This document shows positions 1-7,049 of a stretch of 23,303 nucleotides of DNA, in pieces (position 1 is the stretch's first letter; every line of letters starts with the position of its first letter). The translations under genes and the position numbers were made by a program. This stretch comes from a virus, in the IMG/VR virus record IMGVR_UViG_3300013126_005785, positions 1 through 23,303 of that record; one strand, 5' to 3'. Below the pieces are notes generated by a model. The model had not been told where the DNA came from, made no database searches, and saw nothing but the letters and a program-made list of their open reading frames with translations.

Positions 1-696
1 TCAGCGATCGAAATACTCGAAGTGCATGCCATCTTCCCGCGTGAAGTTGCCGCCCCAATAAAAGCCGTGTTTTTCAAAAATCGCAATGATCTTCGGGCTC
101 ATTTCGGGCTTAGGATTTCCGAGCTCGTTGCCTTTGTAGTTCAGATCGATCGCAATGGCCCACGAGTGCAGGCTCATGCTTGTGCTCGAGCCACGGATCT
201 TTCTGATGTTGAAACAACCATCGAAGGTCTTCACTTCGTCAGCAAGACCAGCCAAACAAATCTCTTCGAATACCGCCTGAAAAACGGAAACCAAAAGTTT
301 GTGGCAGTAGAAACCTCTCACCGTTGAATTTTTCTTAACCGGGAAGGCTTTGAGAATTGGAGCCACTTCACAAAAGGCCAGGTTCGCGCTTTGCCATCCG
401 GCCGAGAGAGGATCCCCAAAGATCGTTCTCACGTCGGTATAGTTCCGCGGGCGCTTAGGCACGCGCGCATCGCTCTTGGGTCCCTCTGGAACTTTAAGAG
501 CTGCCCAGGTCTGAGGCCCAACGATCCCGTCTTGCTTGAGCCCTTTAGCTTTCTGAAACAGTAACATCCCGCGCTTGGTGATCGGCCCGAATTCTCCGTC
601 GATATTGCCGCCGTAAAAACCGAGCTCGCGCAAGCGGCTTTGGAGAGCCTTGACCTCGTCACCCGAGGAGCCCTCCTGTAGTTTTACTTTTGCCAT
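1..696 (-). CDS. Endolysin: peptidoglycan-binding domain plus M15-type peptidase
   Basis: Peptidoglycan hydrolase that would cut the peptide part of the host cell wall at lysis. Residues about 8-68 form a PG_binding_1 domain (repeated LQ..L..LGFY pattern, DGEFGP, DGIVGPQTW). Residues about 90-231 look like an M15 zinc D,D- or L,D-peptidase: SLHSWAIAIDLN supplies probable zinc ligands H177 and D184, and DGMHFEYF supplies H225 with acidic D222 beside it. There is no signal peptide, so export would rely on the holin-like proteins encoded just upstream. The start follows AAGGAG at 7-base spacing. It is the last gene of the lysis cassette in the window; its stop codon is at the window edge. Domain assignment is firm; the exact bond cut is inferred. 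Confidence 0.92.
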   Translation of the reverse strand: MAKVKLQEGSSGDEVKALQSRLRELGFYGGNIDGEFGPITKRGMLLFQKAKGLKQDGIVGPQTWAALKVPEGPKSDARVPKRPRNYTDVRTIFGDPLSAGWQSANLAFCEVAPILKAFPVKKNSTVRGFYCHKLLVSVFQAVFEEICLAGLADEVKTFDGCFNIRKIRGSSTSMSLHSWAIAIDLNYKGNELGNPKPEMSPKIIAIFEKHGFYWGGNFTREDGMHFEYFDR

Positions 697-721
697 GAGA
701 AAACTCCTTTATGAGCGCCGT

Positions 722-1072
722 CTACGGCAGCCCTTTTGATTGAATTTGTTTGTCGAGATCGAAAACCCGGCGTTCCCAATTAGCGATGTTGTCGCCGCAG
801 TTTCCTTTTTCTTTGCAGACCTTGATGATGAAGGCTTTGATCTTCACCCAAGAGGTGATCGGCACTTGAATCATGGTCGGGCGAAGCTCCCACCACGTCT
901 TTCCTTCGAGCTTGTTTTCCTCATCGATGAAAAAGGATTTGTCCGAAATCGTGTTGGTGCAGAACCCGCGAGTCATCGAAAACTCTGTGCAGATCGGCAC
1001 GTCGGGAGGCGTGGTCGCGCACGCACTAAGAAGCAAACTTAACGAGAGGAACAAACTTTTTGATAAGTTCAC
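722..1072 (-). CDS. Lysis-cassette lipoprotein (possible Rz1-like outer-membrane spanin)
   Basis: A 116-aa lipoprotein. I chose the GTG at 1072 because AAGGAGG lies six bases upstream (1079-1085) and because a lipoprotein signal follows at once: basic start, leucine/serine-rich core and lipobox LSAC with lipidated C18. Upstream codons in the same frame, back to 1165, have no such signal. The mature part has further cysteines, a KTWWELRP stretch and a charged C-terminus (WERRVFDLDKQIQSK). The first 47 bases overlap the end of the preceding gene in another frame. A short lipoprotein overlapping a membrane-associated gene beside an endolysin recalls Rz/Rz1 pairs. However, at about 99 mature residues it is longer than typical Rz1 and not proline-rich, so the spanin role is inference. 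Confidence 0.7.
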   Translation of the reverse strand: MNLSKSLFLSLSLLLSACATTPPDVPICTEFSMTRGFCTNTISDKSFFIDEENKLEGKTWWELRPTMIQVPITSWVKIKAFIIKVCKEKGNCGDNIANWERRVFDLDKQIQSKGLP

Positions 1073-1373
1073 CTTCGGCCTCCTTCCGCGCAGCTTCGTT
1101 TCCTGATTGTTGGATTTTCCAGTAATTGAGCGCGGCCGCTTCGAAGTCGCGGCCCTGATCGGCAACCCTCATATCGATGAAGAAGAAGAAAATTTGGGTT
1201 TCTGCTTTCGTTGCAACGATGGTCAGAACTTTGGAGATCACCCAATTAGTGATGGAACTGATGAGCGGAAGGCCGAAAAATCCCGTGAGAGCCACAAGCT
1301 CTGTCATTACGGCCTTGGTTCCGAGAAGAACGAAGGCCGACTTTATGGATTCAACATATTCGTCCCTAGTCAT
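1026..1373 (-). CDS. Hydrophobic lysis-cassette protein, possible holin component
   Basis: A 115-aa protein I do not recognise from a named family. Residues about 20-70 are strongly hydrophobic or amphipathic (LTGFFGLPLISS, WVISKVLTIV, a run of five F-rich residues before FIDMR). The C-terminal 45 residues are charged and helical (EAARKEAEGELIKKF). There is no signal peptide. It sits between a holin-like gene upstream and a lipoprotein gene that overlaps its last 47 bases, then the endolysin, so a lysis role is the natural inference. It is not a typical Rz, which has one N-terminal membrane anchor followed by a long coiled coil, so I call it only membrane-associated. Confidence 0.6.
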   Translation of the reverse strand: MTRDEYVESIKSAFVLLGTKAVMTELVALTGFFGLPLISSITNWVISKVLTIVATKAETQIFFFFIDMRVADQGRDFEAAALNYWKIQQSGNEAARKEAEGELIKKFVPLVKFAS

Positions 1374-1378
1374 GGGAC

Positions 1379-1852
1379 TTACGAAGTTTTAGCGCCACCG
1401 AGTAGAGACTTAATGACGTCGATGATCGAAACCCAAATGCTCCCAAGCCCCGGAATCGCTTTGATGGAATCTAATAGCTCGTGGAGAATGATCGCGCCCG
1501 CGCCTGCCGAGATATAGGCCAGCGCGCTTGCCAGCGTAAGGTTTGTTCCAAGCGAGAGTACGCCGAAGACGAGGCCCAAAACCGGAGCCGCCCATACTTT
1601 GGCATTCCCCAGCTTGTCCCAGGTAAGTTCGCGGATCGCGCTCACTTTAAAAGTAGAAATCAGAATCGCGGAAATTCCAGCGATCTTGAGCACCCACGGA
1701 AGCCCGCCGAATTGCTTAATAAACGTGAGCGTCTGACTGAAAAAGCCCTCGACCGTGTCTACGGGTTGCGGAACGGTGTCCTGCGCGAACGCGAAGACTG
1801 CGAAGAGCATCATCGTCAGGCAAAGAAAAATGTTTTTGAGTGTGGTTTTCAT
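1379..1852 (-). CDS. Holin-like membrane protein with N-terminal signal peptide
   Basis: A 157-aa protein. Residues 1-23 form a classical signal peptide: KTTLK, a hydrophobic core, then AFA followed by Q24. Two more hydrophobic stretches follow, about residues 50-68 (LPWVLKIAGISAILIST) and about 87-125 (VWAAPVLGLVFGVLSL and a second segment through IILHELL). The C-terminus is short and ends GGAKTS. Size, two or three membrane passes and position four genes before the endolysin fit a holin. A cleavable signal is unusual for holins, though signal-arrest-release types are known. The start is preceded by GGAGGATCC. Function is inferred from topology and context; I recognise no family motif. Confidence 0.6.
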   Translation of the reverse strand: MKTTLKNIFLCLTMMLFAVFAFAQDTVPQPVDTVEGFFSQTLTFIKQFGGLPWVLKIAGISAILISTFKVSAIRELTWDKLGNAKVWAAPVLGLVFGVLSLGTNLTLASALAYISAGAGAIILHELLDSIKAIPGLGSIWVSIIDVIKSLLGGAKTS

Positions 1853-1871
1853 GGATCCTCCTATGGATTGG

Positions 1872-2195
1872 TTAACGACTGCCTTTTGAAACTCCGGTGG
1901 CTTTCACTCCTCCGGTAATCAAAATGTTGTAGATGGAATCGATCTTGCCGCTTTGATCGCGGATCATTTGCTCGATGCGCGCGTTATCGGTTTTTCGCTG
2001 AGTGGCTTCGCTCTGAAGCATCTCTTTCGTGGCGTAGCGGTTCTCTACTGCGACGACGAAGGAAGTAATTTTACTTGCGCCAGAAAAGAAGAACGAAGAG
2101 ACGCCGACCACGATAGCTATAAAAGTCTGAATTGCTGCAAAGTGCAGAGGCTTGAGCTTGATGGTATTTGCGTCCGTTCGTTCCCGATTTGTCAT
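1872..2195 (-). CDS. Small single-pass membrane protein with coiled coil, first gene of lysis cassette
   Basis: A 107-aa protein with a charged N-terminus, one transmembrane segment at about residues 19-38 (FAAIQTFIAIVVGVSSFFF) and a helical tail at 55-92 rich in charged and Q/N residues (ATKEMLQSEATQRK, RIEQMIRDQSGKID). This layout, one anchor then a periplasmic or cytoplasmic coiled coil, fits an inner-membrane spanin or holin accessory protein. It opens the lysis cassette after a 76-base gap that holds a weak copy of the recurring upstream element. I do not recognise a named family, so the specific role is not assigned. Confidence 0.6.
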   Translation of the reverse strand: MTNRERTDANTIKLKPLHFAAIQTFIAIVVGVSSFFFSGASKITSFVVAVENRYATKEMLQSEATQRKTDNARIEQMIRDQSGKIDSIYNILITGGVKATGVSKGSR

Positions 2196-2228
2196 CTATG
2201 ACTAAATGCTAACGGTGGGAATTTCGTC

Positions 2229-2252
2229 GCATAATGTTTCGTTTTAAACGTG
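2229..2252 (-). promoter_or_regulatory. Recurring upstream element, weak copy (before lysis cassette)
   Basis: Reading the minus strand, the first 15 bases (CACGTTTAAAACGAA) match the copy before the DUF2213 gene at 13 of 15 positions. The second half (GCGGTGAAA in the best copies) is not conserved here. It lies about 35 bases upstream of the start of the 107-aa membrane protein, in a non-coding gap. It may be a diverged late promoter or activator site. Confidence is low because only half the motif is kept. Confidence 0.3.
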
Positions 2253-2271
2253 TTAAATGCTCAACGCTGTC

Positions 2272-2859
2272 TTAGGGCTTGATCCATCCCATCTGAAATC
2301 CAGAGAACGCAGGACTGATCCCCTGGTTCGCCATAAATGACGCAATCGCAGTTTGCTTTCCACGATAGGGGCTATGGCAGTCGTCAACGACGATCAGGCA
2401 ACCGGAAGGAAGTTGATCCCACACAACCAGAAGCTCCTTTAGACTGTGATCGGCAGCGACATTTGGGAGCCCCCAATCGAAATCTAGTGAGTCGAGATAA
2501 AGGAGAGAAACTTTTGAAATCGTCTTTGTCGTCTGGGTTCGAAGCTTTTCAACAGAGTCGCCAACGATGTATTTTACTCTGTTCGTTTGCTCACGGGCAT
2601 TTTCAACAGCTTTAGGATTGATGTCGATCGAGATTACTTTGGTGCCGTTGACTTCCGCGGCAAGCCAGTCCCAAATGAGAGTGCTTTGTCCGTCTCCTTG
2701 CCAATTGCCGGGAGTCCTCGCGGTTCCAGTTTCTATAATTTGATTGAGCCCGAGTGCCGCAGACTTTTCAACGTGATCGATCATGAACGCAAATGCATCT
2801 TTGCGATAAGAAAGGGCCTTGGCCCAGGGCTGGGAATTAAATTTTTCTTTAATGTCCAT
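2272..2859 (-). CDS. SAM-dependent methyltransferase (class I, Methyltransf_24-like)
   Basis: A 195-aa class I methyltransferase fold. The SAM-binding motif I region is ETGTARTPGNWQGDGQST (about residues 43-60). Motif II acid is in ISIDINPKAVENAR (D79). GDSVEKL follows at about 100, and LLYLDSLDFDW (119-129) and VVDDCHSP (157-164) mark the later strands and a likely active-site or metal-binding D/H cluster. This pattern is seen in small methyltransferases of sugar and glycan clusters. The start overlaps the upstream glycosyltransferase gene by 11 bases and has GGGAGGA five bases ahead, so the two are coupled. Pairing with a GT9 enzyme suggests joint glycan modification; the acceptor cannot be told from sequence. 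Confidence 0.75.
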   Translation of the reverse strand: MDIKEKFNSQPWAKALSYRKDAFAFMIDHVEKSAALGLNQIIETGTARTPGNWQGDGQSTLIWDWLAAEVNGTKVISIDINPKAVENAREQTNRVKYIVGDSVEKLRTQTTKTISKVSLLYLDSLDFDWGLPNVAADHSLKELLVVWDQLPSGCLIVVDDCHSPYRGKQTAIASFMANQGISPAFSGFQMGWIKP

Positions 2860-3889
2860 GACTGTCCTCCCGAAGTTTTCTGAAAAACTGTGCGACTTCG
2901 ATGGGATTAGGAAGAATCTTTTCCATGAGGCCCGGAGGGAGTTCCTCGGCTTTCACTTCAGTTTCTTGAACTGGAGAGTGATTCATGTAGTTCCAAACCC
3001 CATCACGCCCGAAGTTTTTCGTCTTGTATCCGAACTGACCATTGCGCCAGTGGGTTATGTAATCAGGATACTTGCAGCTTGCGACGAAACCTATGAAGGC
3101 ATCTCCCGCGGCTGCGATATGAATTGGGGCTGAATCATTCGAGAAGAGAAAGTGCGAATTTTTCAGAAGCGAAATCAGATCCTTCATCGACATTTGATTT
3201 CTAAGATCGATTGAACCCTCTGGATCTACATCGACAAACCCCACATTCCCGCTGCCGACCTCAAAACCCTCTTTGCCAATGAGAACGGTCTTGAACCCTT
3301 CGCGCTGAAATGCACGAATTTGTTCATTCCAATACTCTTTCGGAAAGGTCTTGGAGGGCCAATGTTTGCCAGCGTGGATGACAATCGCTTGTTTCCCAAA
3401 CTCGAGCACCTGTCCTACAATTGGGTTTTCAAAGGGATGGTTCGGCAGTTTGATCTCTTTGTCGGCGTTAGGAAGCTGACAGCGAAACATGCATATCGAA
3501 GGAAAATCCACGCAGTGGGAAATCATGTGCGAAACAAATTCCCAAAGCAGATGGCTTGGGTCGACGATCGATTGAAAAACCATGTAGTTATCAAAAACTG
3601 GTTTTACTTTTCGGGTATCGAAAACTTCTTTGAAGTGAAGATGAGTGAAGAGGTCGGGTTGACGACTTGCAAGGGAGATTGCGCATTGAGGAAACGCCTT
3701 AAGCGCGTATCGGATGGCGGGTTCTGCACAAACCTGATCTCCAAGACCTCCCCAGGTATTGATTAAAAAGTTTCGTTCGACTTTGCGGTCGAAGGCTTCT
3801 TTGACGTTGAATGAAGGAACCATCCTCGCAGGGAGGACAACTCGCGGTGGTGCTTTCGTTTCCATGCGTATGAGTTGATATTCCGACAC
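2849..3889 (-). CDS. GT9-type (heptosyltransferase-like) glycosyltransferase
   Basis: A 346-aa GT-B glycosyltransferase resembling the ADP-heptose:LPS heptosyltransferase family (GT9). The N-terminal domain carries INTWGGLGDQVCAEPAIRYA at about 43-62, the family's nucleotide-fold glycine loop with the catalytic-type acid D51. The C-terminal domain has VIHAGKHWPSKTFPKEYW (170-187) and SNDSAPIHIAAAGD (250-263), the usual donor-binding motifs. It starts at a GTG at 3889 with only a weak ribosome site; an ATG eight codons later is an alternative. It lies between the tail adhesin and the lysis genes and is coupled to a methyltransferase. It could alter host LPS, giving superinfection exclusion, or decorate the virion. 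It is unusual cargo here. Confidence 0.78.
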   Translation of the reverse strand: MSEYQLIRMETKAPPRVVLPARMVPSFNVKEAFDRKVERNFLINTWGGLGDQVCAEPAIRYALKAFPQCAISLASRQPDLFTHLHFKEVFDTRKVKPVFDNYMVFQSIVDPSHLLWEFVSHMISHCVDFPSICMFRCQLPNADKEIKLPNHPFENPIVGQVLEFGKQAIVIHAGKHWPSKTFPKEYWNEQIRAFQREGFKTVLIGKEGFEVGSGNVGFVDVDPEGSIDLRNQMSMKDLISLLKNSHFLFSNDSAPIHIAAAGDAFIGFVASCKYPDYITHWRNGQFGYKTKNFGRDGVWNYMNHSPVQETEVKAEELPPGLMEKILPNPIEVAQFFRKLREDSHGH

Positions 3890-3900
3890 CGCATGGACTT

Positions 3901-3924
3901 CTTCACCGCTTCATTTTCAACACG
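3901..3924 (-). promoter_or_regulatory. Recurring upstream element (before glycosyltransferase)
   Basis: On the minus strand the site contains TGTTGAAAATGAAGCGGTGA, matching the copy before the DUF2213 gene at 19 of 24 positions over the full span. It lies in the 50-base gap between the RCC1 gene and the glycosyltransferase gene, 12 bases before the chosen GTG. It is preceded by a perfect 6-bp hairpin. Candidate promoter, activator site or RNA operator. Confidence 0.45.
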
Positions 3925-3938
3925 TCGAACTCTCGACG
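3923..3938 (-). other. Short perfect hairpin directly after the RCC1 gene
   Basis: CGTCGA and TCGACG form a perfect 6-bp inverted repeat with a 4-base loop, starting just after the stop codon at 3940. No U-run follows, so it is not a canonical intrinsic terminator. It may be an mRNA processing or stabilising hairpin. It abuts the recurring upstream element. Confidence 0.4.
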
Positions 3939-3939
3939 C

Positions 3940-5556
3940 CTAAATATCGTATTCCACCTCAATCCGATCCGCATATGGATGCGTGCCGAGTGAGGTGTCG
4001 CCGATGCGAGGAAATCCAGTGGTCACCACCACGGCATAAGAACTTCCAGGCGTAACTCCGATTTCATTTAGTTCGTACTCTTCACCCTCTTTAAAGAAGA
4101 GGCCATTTCGCACGGGAACTGGCGAGCTGATGTTGTTTGGAAAACCCGCGGCGTTACTGAACATGGTGGTTCCCCACGTCCAGAGACTTCCGTCTGTTGC
4201 TTTTGCGATCAAACCCGCGGCATTATCGACAATCCAATCCCATTTCTTTCCGCCAGCAACCAAAGTTGGAGTTGAACGGAATTCGAATATCTCATTGTGG
4301 ATCCCGATGCCGAGAGCTCCATTTCCGTTTTCACCCCAGGCCCACATGTCGCCATTGTCCTCGATCACCCAATGTCTCATGGAGTTGTTAAACGAGATAA
4401 ATTTGAATTTCTTCCCAGGCATGATGATGACAGGTGTTGACGAGCCCTCGGGGAGTCCATTTCCGCAGGAAGACTGAAAAAATATTCCGTCCCACCCCCA
4501 AGACCACAAGGTTCCGTCTTCAGCGAGCATCTTGCGTGCGCCCGCGGATGGGAGTCCCTGGATTGGATCACCGACGCCCGACATCGGCGCAATTTTTTTA
4601 ATCTTCCCATACGCAGTAATCAACACAGGCGAACTGTAGGCAACATAGTTCACGATGATGAAAGGTGTAGATTCGACAATCGTCCCTTCAGCATTTGCGT
4701 CGAAAAAAGGAGCGCCTGCCCCCCAGACATAGAGATCATTGGATTCCGTAATTGCCCAAATGCCAGCAAATGCTGGAATGATTTCTCGAAACTTGTGTCC
4801 TCCCGCGATTGCAACAGGAGAGCTTACAGCCGCAACGGAAGCCGGATCTAGTCCTGCTCCGAGTTCGCCGCCACCATCTCCAAAGAATGGGATATTTCGT
4901 CCCCATGACCACCAATTGCCATTGATATCCTGGCCAAAGGTAAGGTTTCCGGTGGTGATGGCCTTTTGCCACTTATTTCCACCAATCACCAGCACAGGCG
5001 AGCTCGTCATATCCGGCGTGTTAAAGCCTCCTCCAAGTGCTCCCATGCCGTTGAATCCCCACATATAAAGGTCACCAGTAAGAGTGATTCCCCAAGGGCA
5101 TCTTGCTTCTTTCCATTTCAGGCCGCCGACAACCATCACGGGCGAACTAAATGCCGACGTCGTGGTGCCATTTCCAACCGAGCCCCCTTGGTTTGCTCCC
5201 CAAGTGAAAAGGTCTCCATCGAGCGTAATTCCAGCGGGGTTTGCAATCCCTGCAGCTTGCCTTCGCCATTTTTTTCCACCCGACACAAGCTTCGGAACAG
5301 ACTGGTCAGCAGTATCGTTTGTTCCAGTAAAACCCTGAGTGCCGAAGAAGTTTCCGTTCATGCCCCAGCCATACATATTGTTGTCGAAATCAAGGAAATG
5401 AACGAATCCAGAGCCGTTGGCGAAGTCTCCCATGTTTTCATAGCCCCAAAACTTGAGAAGGCTATGGCGATAAATCTTTCTGGCCCGCACGGACTTTACG
5501 CCCGCGGGAATGACCAGAGTTCCATCCGCACTGAAAACCTTTTTTACCTTAGCCAT
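3940..5556 (-). CDS. RCC1-repeat beta-propeller tail-tip protein (putative adhesin)
   Basis: A 538-aa protein built on RCC1-type repeats. Eight aromatic-x-W-G motifs occur near residues 64, 119, 166, 218, 278, 353, 407 and 461 (YGWGMN, FTWGAN, YMWGFN, WSWGRN, YVWGAG, WSWGWD, WAWGEN, WTWGTT). Between them are SSPV.V.GG.KW turns and LG.G loops, as in RCC1 blades. Residues 1-35 (DGTLVIPAGVKSVRAR) resemble the small beta collars that begin many tail-tip proteins. The last 50 residues (GVTPGSSYAVVV) look like a C-terminal beta domain. There is no signal peptide. It follows the fibre gene by 11 bases with AAAGGAG before the ATG. Position after the baseplate and fibre genes suggests receptor binding; this is inference. 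Confidence 0.75.
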   Translation of the reverse strand: MAKVKKVFSADGTLVIPAGVKSVRARKIYRHSLLKFWGYENMGDFANGSGFVHFLDFDNNMYGWGMNGNFFGTQGFTGTNDTADQSVPKLVSGGKKWRRQAAGIANPAGITLDGDLFTWGANQGGSVGNGTTTSAFSSPVMVVGGLKWKEARCPWGITLTGDLYMWGFNGMGALGGGFNTPDMTSSPVLVIGGNKWQKAITTGNLTFGQDINGNWWSWGRNIPFFGDGGGELGAGLDPASVAAVSSPVAIAGGHKFREIIPAFAGIWAITESNDLYVWGAGAPFFDANAEGTIVESTPFIIVNYVAYSSPVLITAYGKIKKIAPMSGVGDPIQGLPSAGARKMLAEDGTLWSWGWDGIFFQSSCGNGLPEGSSTPVIIMPGKKFKFISFNNSMRHWVIEDNGDMWAWGENGNGALGIGIHNEIFEFRSTPTLVAGGKKWDWIVDNAAGLIAKATDGSLWTWGTTMFSNAAGFPNNISSPVPVRNGLFFKEGEEYELNEIGVTPGSSYAVVVTTGFPRIGDTSLGTHPYADRIEVEYDI

Positions 5557-5567
5557 AGTTTGCTCCT

Positions 5568-6461
5568 TTACTCGAAAAAGTAATTTGTTCCATCCGCGCC
5601 AACTTGCTTCTGTCCGAAAGCGGCATCCAGAATGAAGTTTGCCGCCAGTCTCTCGAGCAGCTCGGCTGCGTTTCGCTGGATTGTGATTGGGTTAATATCT
5701 GCATTTCCGGTGTGATCTTTGATTCGCACCCGAAAGCCCTTCCTCGGCGGTGGCAGGATCACGGTCTTTGCGGCCGTTGAAACGTCCACGAGAAGCGTCA
5801 TGCCGTTGTGAGCCTCGGTGATTTGAAAGGGTGTTGTTGAAACAACGAGGTTTGACTGCTGACCTCCGTTTAGGATCGTACCTGCTGTGCCTTTATTGAT
5901 TCGATAGAGGTTTCTGTCGGCCCCCGTGTTGGCAAAGGTCGCGGAGTTCGTTTGGTGAATATCAAAGAGGTTGTCGAATCCAGAGATCGAGATGTTTCCA
6001 TCGATCGTCAAATCCCGCATGGCGTTTTTGTTTCCGCTCACGGTGATGACGCCCTGGATGACCGACTTTGCGCCCAGGCCAATGAAAACGATTCCGTGAT
6101 TGGAGTTCGCCGTCAGGTTTCCAATTACGGTGACATCAAGAACGCGGATCACACCGCCACCAGCGGTAGCCGCTGCATCGTAAGCATCTTGAGGCGCACT
6201 AAAATCAGCGTCACCACTCGTCACTTGCGACGGAGTGCCGAGCGTTGCGACTACTTTCTCTGGATTCTTGTCCGTCAGGTCTTCAAAGTATTTGAGCCAC
6301 TGACTCAAGCTGTAGAGAATCCAGTTTTCTTGCTGCGCAGGAAGTGGCTCGTTCGGCGACCAGCCTTGGGTTTTTTTGGATCCCGACGGTTCAGAAATTT
6401 TATCTGGATCTGCCGAAGGAACCCAATCAAGTCTTGCTACGGTTGGTTTTGGAATAGCCAT
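5568..6461 (-). CDS. Tail fibre / appendage protein
   Basis: A 297-aa structural protein. The N-terminus (PKPTVARLDWVPSADPDK, then NWILYSLSQWLKYFEDL at about 46-62) is the baseplate-attachment region seen in many short fibre or appendage proteins of contractile phages. Residues about 75-190 contain repeating short beta patterns (VIRVLDVTVIGNLTAN, VITVSGNKNAMRDLTIDGNI) that suggest a beta-helix or pectate-lyase-like shaft. I see no clear catalytic residues. The C-terminal part (about 215-297, VILPPPRKGFRVRIKDHTG) resembles fibre C-terminal domains that cap trimers. GAGGAG precedes the ATG. It lies between the last baseplate gene and the RCC1 protein, which it may anchor. Confidence 0.75.
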   Translation of the reverse strand: MAIPKPTVARLDWVPSADPDKISEPSGSKKTQGWSPNEPLPAQQENWILYSLSQWLKYFEDLTDKNPEKVVATLGTPSQVTSGDADFSAPQDAYDAAATAGGGVIRVLDVTVIGNLTANSNHGIVFIGLGAKSVIQGVITVSGNKNAMRDLTIDGNISISGFDNLFDIHQTNSATFANTGADRNLYRINKGTAGTILNGGQQSNLVVSTTPFQITEAHNGMTLLVDVSTAAKTVILPPPRKGFRVRIKDHTGNADINPITIQRNAAELLERLAANFILDAAFGQKQVGADGTNYFFE

Positions 6462-6473
6462 ATTTCACGCTCC

Positions 6474-7049
6474 TCAATAAAGGTCTGCTAGGAGGCCTCC
6501 GGCGTCGGGGTCGTTCACGTCGCCAAAGCCTGATCCTCCGTTAAAAATAAAAGGGTTTGTTTCATCGAACTGTCCGAAGGAATCGAGTGAGACTCCAGCG
6601 GGGAGAAATTTCTTTAGCTGTGCCCGAATCTTTGCTCGTTGGGGTTCTGGAATTACGGTTGAAGAGAAAATATCAACGGCGGCTGGATAAACTTCCAGAT
6701 ACCAGATGAATGCAGCCCCAATGAAAAACTTCGCGGCCGCGATGATTTCCTCTGGCGTTCCTTGGTTGAGGTTCATAATGATCTGGGCTTTGACCACGAG
6801 CCTGAAGTCGTCATCATTCTGCCCAATTTCACGTTCGGCACCGACAATGCGACCGATTTTATCGAGCTGCACGCCAACTGCGGATTCGATCCATCGCTCG
6901 ACTTTCAGTTGATCGAGCACGTCCTCAATCTCCTGCAAGGGCGCGACAACGGCTTCAACCACGCCTTCAATCTTGGGTTTTCCCTTGTACTGCTCAATCA
7001 GTCGTTCTTTTGCGCGCTCAATGTGGTCAGAAATATAGGTTGAACTCAT
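6474..7049 (-). CDS. Baseplate protein, DUF2612 family (gpI-like position)
   Basis: A 191-aa baseplate component of the DUF2612 family. Conserved features are the N-terminal helical region with ALQ/APLQEIEDVLDQL, the VGVQLDKIGRIVGAEREIGQNDDDFR stretch around residues 58-83 (family pattern G.QLD.iG.ivG..R....D..fR), and NLNQGTPEEII at about 93. The C-terminus is glycine and aspartate rich (FNGGSGFGDVNDP). It overlaps the upstream J-like gene by ATGA. The family follows gpJ in contractile baseplates, where the P2 counterpart is gpI, and it probably links wedge to fibre. Confidence 0.85.
   Translation of the reverse strand: MSSTYISDHIERAKERLIEQYKGKPKIEGVVEAVVAPLQEIEDVLDQLKVERWIESAVGVQLDKIGRIVGAEREIGQNDDDFRLVVKAQIIMNLNQGTPEEIIAAAKFFIGAAFIWYLEVYPAAVDIFSSTVIPEPQRAKIRAQLKKFLPAGVSLDSFGQFDETNPFIFNGGSGFGDVNDPDAGGLLADLY

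Noticed and set aside
1073-1165. Longer N-terminus for the lipoprotein
   Set aside because: It would bury the signal peptide and lipobox in the middle of the protein and has no good ribosome site.
3320-3766. 148-codon plus-strand reading frame inside the glycosyltransferase gene
   Set aside because: It is antisense to a gene with clear GT9 motifs and has no family similarity of its own; likewise for other long antisense frames such as 4966-5583, 16245-16826, 17063-17752 and 17685-18584.
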